A stretch of 29,201 bases of DNA. Origin: SZUA-430 sp034440175 (lineage in GTDB: Bacteria; Pseudomonadota; Alphaproteobacteria; Micropepsales; Micropepsaceae). The translations under genes and the position numbers were made by a program. Each line of letters opens with the position of its first letter. Within the stretch, counting starts at the first letter, position 1. Positions 22,922 to 29,201 of the stretch are shown here, one piece after another. The DNA lies in the NCBI GenBank assembly GCA_034440175.1, contig JAWXBO010000175.1, positions 1-29,201 on the forward strand, read 5' to 3'. The notes below the pieces were generated by a model, which was not told the origin of the DNA, did no database searches, and saw only the letters and a list, made by a program, of their open reading frames with translations.

Positions 22922-23239
22922 CTAAATCGTGGATTCAATCCACTCTTTGATTTTCTGCTTCGGCATCGCGCCAATCTTGGTCGCTGCGATCTGACCATCC
23001 TTGAAAATCATCAGCGTCGGAATGCCCCTGACGCCGTATTTGTCAGGCACCTTGGGATTTTCATCGATGTTGAGCTTTGCAATTCGTATTTTGCCGCCCA
23101 GTTCCTTGGACAATTCTTCAAGCGCTGGGCTGATCTGACGGCAAGGGCCGCACCATTCCGCCCAGAAATCGACAAGCACCGGCGTAGACGAACCCAGCAC
23201 ATCGGTTTCAAAACTCGCATCGGTAATCTTTGTGGCCAT
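22922..23239 (-). CDS. trxA: Thioredoxin
   Basis: The 105-residue product carries the classical WCGPC site (C30, C33), Asp24 in LVDFWAEW and the cis-proline GIPTLMIFKDG. It reduces disulfides of ribonucleotide reductase and other cytoplasmic proteins using thioredoxin reductase. It lies 42 bases after addA and 30 bases before the CAPC paralogue. The position of trxA beside addA and folC is common in alphaproteobacteria. An AAGGAT-type ribosome site is present just upstream. Confidence 0.93.
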   Translation of the reverse strand: MATKITDASFETDVLGSSTPVLVDFWAEWCGPCRQISPALEELSKELGGKIRIAKLNIDENPKVPDKYGVRGIPTLMIFKDGQIAATKIGAMPKQKIKEWIESTI

Positions 23240-23281
23240 CTTATGTATCCTTGAGGACGTGTAATATCGGTCAATTGAAAT

Positions 23282-26200
23282 CTAGGAAACAGGGTTCGCA
23301 GGGTCAAGCTCGCGCTCGACATCGTGAAGATACTTCACCGGTATTAGGGTCAAACGCGGCTCTGCCGTCCATAGAATTCGGCAATTTATGGCCTTTCCGT
23401 CGAACAAGGCCGCAACAGCACGCCGGTAAAGCGCCAGTTGCCGCAAATAGTGCCGTGGAATGTCCGAATCGGCATGTGGAACCACGCGGTCCGTTTTGAA
23501 CTCAATGATAGTAACGCCGTGCTCCTCCACAATGACGCGGTCCAACCTTCCCGCCACTTCGGTCCGCGCACCTTGCCACTCGATCGTGCCAAGCACCGGG
23601 ACTTCGCCATACGAGCCCGGACTAAATAAGTGACACAGCTGAGCATCCCGCCGCACGCGCAGAGCTTCGCCCGCCGCACTTTGAGCAGCTGCCTCATCGG
23701 CAATGGCTTCGTGCGCTAGCCTGGAGGCAATCGCACTCCAGGTTTCGGGAGCACCAGTGGCAATTTTTTCCAGGATGCGATGCACCACCAGTCCACGTTG
23801 GCGTCCAGCTTCGGCACCGTCTCCCTTACGCGCTCTGCGGGCCGCCGTTCCAGCGCTTGACGGCGAGACGCGCCGGCTCACCGTTTCGCTTGGCGCCCGC
23901 ACATTCATCCAATCGGGCAGCGCCGCATCCAGCACTTTCTGACCGCGCGCCTCAACCGGGAGCGGGTCCGGCAAAACACCAAACCGCAAAATCATGTCAC
24001 CGGTATCATCTTTGACTTGCACCGCGCCAAGACGGGACATGGCGGTCTTCACCAGATCGTACCAGCGCCCTGGATCAGGCGCCCTATCGCTACCCTCGTA
24101 CCCGCACACCACCAGACGGTCACGGGCTCGTGTCAACGCAACATACAGCAGCCGCCGATACTCATTCATGCGCTCGGCTTTGCCTTCTTCACGCGCCGCG
24201 GATCTCACCGGGTCGTCGCGCCTGGACAGCAATTTCCACAACGGCGTATCCCCCGCGCGCAACAGGTTCTTGTCATGAGACCCGTGCCCAGGCGTGGTGC
24301 ATGTATCCGGCAGGATGACCACCGGCGCTTCCAGCCCTTTGGAGCCATGCACTGTCAAAACGCGCACCGCGCTGTCGCCGCGATCCTGATCGCGTTTGAT
24401 TTCAGTCTCGGCATGCTCAAGCGCATGCAGAAAGCCTTCAAGCGATGGCGTGCGGGTCTGGCCGAAATCCATCGCAATATTCAGGAATTCCTCAACCGGA
24501 TCTGCCGCATCATATCCAAGCCGCGCCAAGAGTTTTGTCCAACCGCCAAGCGCGGTCAGAACGCTTGAATAAAACTCGAATGGCTGCAGATGCTGACCAA
24601 GATCAATAACCAATTTCAAATAGGTATGGACGCGAACCCAGAGCGCATCGCCGGTCTTGGCTCTGTCCTGCAGCACCGCCCACAACCACGTTTTGCCGCG
24701 GCCATGCGCCAGATCAAACAGCGCCTCTTCGTCCACGCCGCACAACGGCCCCTTCAAGACCGTTGCCAATGTCAAATCGTCAAGCGGCAACAAGGCAAAG
24801 CGGCCGAGCGCAATCAGATCCATCACCGCAATATGCTTGGCCAGCTTCAGCCTGTCGGCACCCGCAACCGGAATTCCATTGCGTTTGAGTTGCCGGATAA
24901 TTTCCTCCGCCAGCATCCCGCGCCGCCGGACAAGAACCATGACATCGCCAGCGGCCATCGGCCTGAATTTTTTGTCATGCTTGTCATAGACCGGCGCGCC
25001 GGTTTGCAACCATTTGCCCACACGCGTCGCGATCTTTTGGGCCAAGGTCACGACCGGGTGATTGCCGGAAATACGGTCACGCGGCGCGTCCCAGCCAATG
25101 CGTTCCGGCATTTCCGGTGGCGTCACAGCGGGCCAAAGTTCGACGCAGCCCGCCATGTCGCACCGCTCAGCGTCGTGCCGCAATTCAACTGATTCAATCA
25201 CCACACCTTCACTCGCGGCTGGATCAGAAAAAACGTCGTCCACCAGTTCCAGTATGCGCGGGGCCGAGCGATAGGATTTCTTCAGTTCAATGAGCTCGAA
25301 ACGCGCCTTGACGTTCGCCGTTTGCTCCTGGATGTGATCGCGCATCCAGATGAACTCTTCAGGCCTCGCACCTTGAAACGACATGATCGATTGCTTGACG
25401 TCGCCGACGGCAAACACTGTTCGCTGTGCCGGACCTTGCCCTCGATCAGCACCAATGCCCGAGAAAAATTCTTGAGCAATCGCCCTGACGATGTCCCATT
25501 GGCGCAAACTCGTATCTTGCGCTTCATCAATCAGAATATGGTCAATGCCGCCGTCGAGTTTGTACAAAACCCACGCCGCGCCCGGACTTTTGAAAAGGCT
25601 CGCCGTGTGATTGATCAGATCGTCGTAATCAAGCATCGCCCGCCGCCGCTTGAGCGCGTGATAGGCCGTCAGCACCTCACCGGCAATGTGCAAAAGATTC
25701 GCAGTCATCTGCCCAATGAACAACGCATTTTGCTTTTGCCTGATGTCCAGCGCCGCCCGCCCAAATTTCTCCATTGACGGACCCAGAGTGATGTCCGCGT
25801 CGAGTGCGTCGTTCGACGCCAGTTTGGCGCGCAACTTGCCCTCGACTGTCAATAATCCTGCAAGCACGCGCTCCAGCGCCGCTTCCGTACGCTCGTTGGC
25901 CAATCTCTCAAAGCTGGGCGCCTTCGCCACGTCCGTTTTCGTGCCGTGCCCGAGCGCCCGCGCCACATGCCGCAACTCGGCAGGATCAAACACTGACAAC
26001 GCCGCGCTCAACACTGTCGCTGTGCTGGCCTGGGGCTCCAACCGCAATTTATTCCACAGCCGCGCCTCAATATCGCCCCGGCTCGTACTGCGGATAAACG
26101 AATCGATCCAGCTGCGCTCGGAGATGGCGGCGTGAACCAGCTCGTCGAATTGCGCCTCGGCGGAATATTGCGTCAACGCCGAAATCGCATCCGCCAGTGC

Positions 26201-26713
26201 CGGGTCATCCTGGGCTGCATGCTGCAACACCAAATCGCGCGCCTCATTCAAGAGTTCGCCGGTCGAGCGCTCGTCGAGGACCGAAAACTGCGGAACAACA
26301 TTCGCTTCAAGCGGAAAGCGCTTCAACAATCTTTCACAAAACGCGTGGATCGTTTGAATGCGCAGCCCGCCCGGCGACTCCAGCGCAATAGCAAACAACT
26401 TCCGCGCCCGCGCCAGCAACGGCGCATCGGCAATCACCCCCGACAGCACATAAAGGTCTTTGGCCAGCGCATCATCCGCCATCAAAGTCCACTTGCCCAG
26501 GCGCTCGAACAAGCGCGTCGACATTTCGGCCGCAGCAGCCTTTGTGAACGTCAAACACAACAACCGGTCAGGCGCACTGCCGCTCAGCAACAAACGCGCA
26601 ATGCGATTGACCAAAACGTAGGTCTTGCCCGAACCCGCATTGGCCGCCACCCACGCGGATTGGCCCGGATCGGTCGCGCCAAATTGCTGTTGGCCTTCCG
26701 TGGTGGATGTCAT
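23282..26713 (-). CDS. addA: Double-strand break repair helicase-nuclease AddA
   Basis: The 1143-residue product is an SF1A (UvrD-like) helicase with a C-terminal nuclease. Motifs in order: Walker A AANAGSGKT (23-31), LCLTFTKAAAAEM, HILIDEAQDTSLRQW, FAVGDVKQSIMSFQGA, LKKSYRS, VRVLTVHGSKGLEAPVV and LLYVALTRARDRLVV. The nuclease has GRLDRV and IIEFKTDR near the end; Glu stands where RecB has Asp in its DYK motif, still a PD-(D/E)xK pattern. With AddB it resects broken ends for RecA. The start at 26713 overlaps the addB stop by 4 bases and has GGAGGG upstream; the in-frame start at 26734 is less likely. Confidence 0.96.
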   Translation of the reverse strand: MTSTTEGQQQFGATDPGQSAWVAANAGSGKTYVLVNRIARLLLSGSAPDRLLCLTFTKAAAAEMSTRLFERLGKWTLMADDALAKDLYVLSGVIADAPLLARARKLFAIALESPGGLRIQTIHAFCERLLKRFPLEANVVPQFSVLDERSTGELLNEARDLVLQHAAQDDPALADAISALTQYSAEAQFDELVHAAISERSWIDSFIRSTSRGDIEARLWNKLRLEPQASTATVLSAALSVFDPAELRHVARALGHGTKTDVAKAPSFERLANERTEAALERVLAGLLTVEGKLRAKLASNDALDADITLGPSMEKFGRAALDIRQKQNALFIGQMTANLLHIAGEVLTAYHALKRRRAMLDYDDLINHTASLFKSPGAAWVLYKLDGGIDHILIDEAQDTSLRQWDIVRAIAQEFFSGIGADRGQGPAQRTVFAVGDVKQSIMSFQGARPEEFIWMRDHIQEQTANVKARFELIELKKSYRSAPRILELVDDVFSDPAASEGVVIESVELRHDAERCDMAGCVELWPAVTPPEMPERIGWDAPRDRISGNHPVVTLAQKIATRVGKWLQTGAPVYDKHDKKFRPMAAGDVMVLVRRRGMLAEEIIRQLKRNGIPVAGADRLKLAKHIAVMDLIALGRFALLPLDDLTLATVLKGPLCGVDEEALFDLAHGRGKTWLWAVLQDRAKTGDALWVRVHTYLKLVIDLGQHLQPFEFYSSVLTALGGWTKLLARLGYDAADPVEEFLNIAMDFGQTRTPSLEGFLHALEHAETEIKRDQDRGDSAVRVLTVHGSKGLEAPVVILPDTCTTPGHGSHDKNLLRAGDTPLWKLLSRRDDPVRSAAREEGKAERMNEYRRLLYVALTRARDRLVVCGYEGSDRAPDPGRWYDLVKTAMSRLGAVQVKDDTGDMILRFGVLPDPLPVEARGQKVLDAALPDWMNVRAPSETVSRRVSPSSAGTAARRARKGDGAEAGRQRGLVVHRILEKIATGAPETWSAIASRLAHEAIADEAAAQSAAGEALRVRRDAQLCHLFSPGSYGEVPVLGTIEWQGARTEVAGRLDRVIVEEHGVTIIEFKTDRVVPHADSDIPRHYLRQLALYRRAVAALFDGKAINCRILWTAEPRLTLIPVKYLHDVERELDPANPVS

Positions 26714-29201
26714 GCATCGCCCTCCGACGACCATTCCTTGACCCGCGCCAGATGATCGTAGTCGCCTTCCTGCGTTTCGAACAACACATGCGGCTTCGAC
26801 AAATAGGGCATGTCGGGTGCATCGAAGTCGGCAACAAATTTCTGGAACCGGCTCATCGCCTGCAGCGCTGCCTGTTCGGCTGACATATCGTCAAACTTGA
26901 GTGTCTTTTCCTCGCCCGCAATGACGCCGCCGCGCAAGGCGATGAACATAAGGGACTCAACGCTTGCAGCCTTCAAACCGGGAAATCCACCCGCCAATGC
27001 GATTGCCGCTTCTAGCGTCAGCTGAGAACTAAATCCCAACGCCACTTGCTTGGAGCTTGGCGCCAGTCCGGTTTTGTAGTCGGCAACGACAATCGCATTG
27101 CCGGGAAGCATTTCAATGCGATCCGCACTTGCCGTCAGCGTGAAGTCACCCGCAGGCGCTGCAAACGTCAATTCGCCTTTCTGCTCGGCAAACACACCCA
27201 CCGCAACTGCCCGCCTCGACTTCTCCCACTCCAGGAACCACCGCACCGCTCGTTCATAGCGCGGCCACCAAAAACTGCGCACGCCCGGGCGCTCCAGCAT
27301 CGACCCAAATTCGTCCCTGCCCAATTCCAGGAGAATCTGTATCGCCTCGCCATCATCCGGCAGCGCGCCCGGAAATTTCTGAACGAAGCGCTCCAGCGCC
27401 TTGTGGATCACAGTGCCGCGATCCGCCGCCCCTGGTGTTTCATCGATGGGATCAAGCTTTTTGAGTCCCAGAATGCGCTTGGCATAAAGCGCATAAGGAT
27501 CGCGCACCCAGCGTTCCACATCCGTGACCGGCAGCTTTCGCGGCCGGGCCGCCACCGGTGGCCTGGGTGCAGGCGGCTCGACAGCTTTAGGAGGCTGGGC
27601 TGGACGGTCAATGGCGCGGGCGATGTCCAGCAGCCTGTGATCGGCAAGCTGGTCAAGCAAGCCCGAACCATCAACCAGCATGGTCAAACGCGTCAACCAG
27701 CGCGAAGGCGTTGTTGGCGCCCCCCCATCCTTCTCCGCCCGCGTCAGCAACACCTCTGGTGCTGCCGCGGCCTGCGCAAAATCATGGGCCGAAAGTCCCA
27801 CGCGCCGCTCTGGCTGGCTAAGCTCAAGCTCGCTGCGCATTGGCCTGTTGAGCCAAGGGCCCGGGTCCGTCACCGGCGGCCACGTCCCCTCGTTCAAACC
27901 ACCAAGGATCATCAGATCCGCCTGCTGCAACCGTGCTTCAAGCTGTCCCAGGATTGCAAGCCGGGGATGCCGCCCGAAATGGGGCCGTACCGGAACTGCA
28001 TCCATCACCGTCCTGATGAAGGCTGCATAGTCCGCTCCCGGCATGACCAGCGCCACACGTTCGGCGGCCTCGGCCAGAGCGTCAAACGTCGCCGATGCAA
28101 CTTCGCCTGCCTCGCCTTCCCACACTGCAAGTTTTTCCGACGATTGCTCGTCACAGATCAACTCGGCGCACTGCCGGTGCATGGCAAGCAACTGCGCCAA
28201 ATCATGCGAGCCCTCAGACATCAAAGTCGCAAACGCACCGCATGCATGCTCAAGCTTCCCGATCAGGCTGGCATAGTTGGCCTTCGGATCGGCCGCCAAT
28301 CGGCGCAAACCTTCCAGCCCAGGGGCAGGCCTGGGTCCTCTCAGGATCGCCATTTCAAGACTGGCAGTATGTTCGCGAGCCTGAAAGCGGTGCTCATAGC
28401 CCAGCGCTGACATGGGATGCTTGAGCAAAGCCAGAAGCGGCACTGGCGCAAACTGGTCCGCCGTAGCGTCAGCAATCAGACTCAAAAACCGGCCAGCTTC
28501 CGTGTGCGACAGCGGTGTGCCGGACGAGTCGTCAATTTCAATTCCCCAGCGCTTCAATTCGCTGGCGACACGCCGCGCCAAATTTCGATCCGGTGTCACA
28601 AGAGCCGCCGTCCGGCCTGGCACTTCAATCGCTTCCCGAAGCGCACAAGCGATCACGAGGGCTTCTTCGGACGGGGTCCGCGCAACGATAGTATGTAAAC
28701 CGCGCAAGCCATTCTCGACCGTCTTCCGTTGACGCTGGACAAAGGCTTGCCATTGCGGCGTCGTTTCAGCCGGTCTCAGAGCCTCGGCGATCAACCGCAC
28801 CCGGTCCGGCCGCGTGCCGGCACGGGTCCAAACTTGAACGTCGCCTCGCGTGGCATCCAGCTTCTCGAGCAACATCCTCATGCCATGCTGGGGATGTCCT
28901 GGGCCTGTTGCCTCCCAACTGTCCGCGTCGATAGTGCCGTCAAGCCCCGGCAACACCACGGCGCCTAGCGGCAAATAGGCGATGGTACGCAACAACTCGG
29001 CTGTTGCCGCAACGCTTCCGGTTGAACCCGCAGCAATGATCGGATAATCAGGCGGGCTTTTCTTCCACTGCGCTGCAGCCTTTCTTAGGGCGAGGTTGCG
29101 ATGCACCGCCGGATCAATGGCGTGCTGCGTCTCCAGCAACGCAGGCCAATTCTCGGTAATGATCTTCAGGAAAGTGAGGGTCTTGTCCCAGTGCTCCGCT
29201 A
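26710..29201 (-). CDS. addB: Double-strand break repair protein AddB, 5' end outside the window
   Basis: About 830 residues are visible and the frame is open at the right edge, starting AEHWDKTLTFLKIITENWPA, conserved AddB sequence, so the true start lies beyond 29201. Family blocks include IIAAGSTGSVAAT, VVLPGLDG, DLMILGGLNEGTWPP and, about 120 residues from the end, ASADRIEM...VVADYKTG, the PD-(D/E)xK nuclease. AddB has an inactive helicase fold that reads Chi and its nuclease cuts the 5' strand. I see no cysteine cluster like the iron-sulfur site of Bacillus AddB. It heads the operon seen here. Confidence 0.95.
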   Translation of the reverse strand, partial: AEHWDKTLTFLKIITENWPALLETQHAIDPAVHRNLALRKAAAQWKKSPPDYPIIAAGSTGSVAATAELLRTIAYLPLGAVVLPGLDGTIDADSWEATGPGHPQHGMRMLLEKLDATRGDVQVWTRAGTRPDRVRLIAEALRPAETTPQWQAFVQRQRKTVENGLRGLHTIVARTPSEEALVIACALREAIEVPGRTAALVTPDRNLARRVASELKRWGIEIDDSSGTPLSHTEAGRFLSLIADATADQFAPVPLLALLKHPMSALGYEHRFQAREHTASLEMAILRGPRPAPGLEGLRRLAADPKANYASLIGKLEHACGAFATLMSEGSHDLAQLLAMHRQCAELICDEQSSEKLAVWEGEAGEVASATFDALAEAAERVALVMPGADYAAFIRTVMDAVPVRPHFGRHPRLAILGQLEARLQQADLMILGGLNEGTWPPVTDPGPWLNRPMRSELELSQPERRVGLSAHDFAQAAAAPEVLLTRAEKDGGAPTTPSRWLTRLTMLVDGSGLLDQLADHRLLDIARAIDRPAQPPKAVEPPAPRPPVAARPRKLPVTDVERWVRDPYALYAKRILGLKKLDPIDETPGAADRGTVIHKALERFVQKFPGALPDDGEAIQILLELGRDEFGSMLERPGVRSFWWPRYERAVRWFLEWEKSRRAVAVGVFAEQKGELTFAAPAGDFTLTASADRIEMLPGNAIVVADYKTGLAPSSKQVALGFSSQLTLEAAIALAGGFPGLKAASVESLMFIALRGGVIAGEEKTLKFDDMSAEQAALQAMSRFQKFVADFDAPDMPYLSKPHVLFETQEGDYDHLARVKEWSSEGDA

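Noticed and set aside
27046..28410. 454-residue open frame on the plus strand
   Set aside because: It lies opposite addB and is arginine-rich without family features.

Overview
The window is a G+C-rich stretch of an alphaproteobacterial chromosome. The gene order from about 10.2 kb onward (tRNA-Ala, TIGR02300 protein, aroA, cmk, rpsA, ihfB, lapA, pyrF, trpF, trpB, trpA, accD, folC, thioredoxin, addA, addB) is the core arrangement I know from alphaproteobacteria. AddAB in place of RecBCD and trpFBA split from the other trp genes fit that group. I cannot name a genus from the sequence alone.

Layout. Positions 1-7.9 kb form a loosely packed accessory region. It holds a HAF-repeat secreted protein, a 3' tRNA fragment (possible attachment scar), a phage-type HGGxSTG protein, a small exported two-repeat protein, a nested inverted-repeat region without genes, and an uncharacterised two-gene operon. 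It also holds two HigBA/RelE-type toxin-antitoxin modules, the truncated start of a second copy of the uncharacterised gene, a dinD remnant, a predicted lipoprotein and several palindromic repeats. Positions 7.9-10.1 kb carry an exported M20 peptidase and a LigB/DODA-type dioxygenase on the minus strand. From 10.2 to 22.6 kb lies the plus-strand core block: aromatic amino acid synthesis (aroA, trpF, trpB, trpA), nucleotide metabolism (cmk, pyrF), translation (rpsA), nucleoid architecture (ihfB), fatty acid synthesis (accD) and folate (folC). From 22.6 to 29.2 kb lies a minus-strand operon addB-addA-thioredoxin-thioredoxin. AddB runs off the right edge.

The core block is tightly packed, with 4-base ATGA overlaps at aroA/cmk, pyrF/trpF, trpF/trpB, accD/folC and addB/addA. 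Two insertions disturb it: a third toxin-antitoxin module with a near-consensus promoter between lapA and pyrF, and a palindromic repeat of about 140 bp between trpB and trpA.

The most interesting pattern is in the three toxin-antitoxin modules. Each has an inverted repeat inside or beside a promoter placed so close to the toxin start codon that the transcript should be leaderless. In two of them the operator has the same geometry (6-bp arms, 3-base centre) although the arm sequences are unrelated. The second theme is a probable decayed duplication of the uncharacterised operon at 2955-4740, represented by a start fragment and a hairpin at 5568-5682. I see no CRISPR array, intact insertion sequence, integrase or replication origin that I can support.
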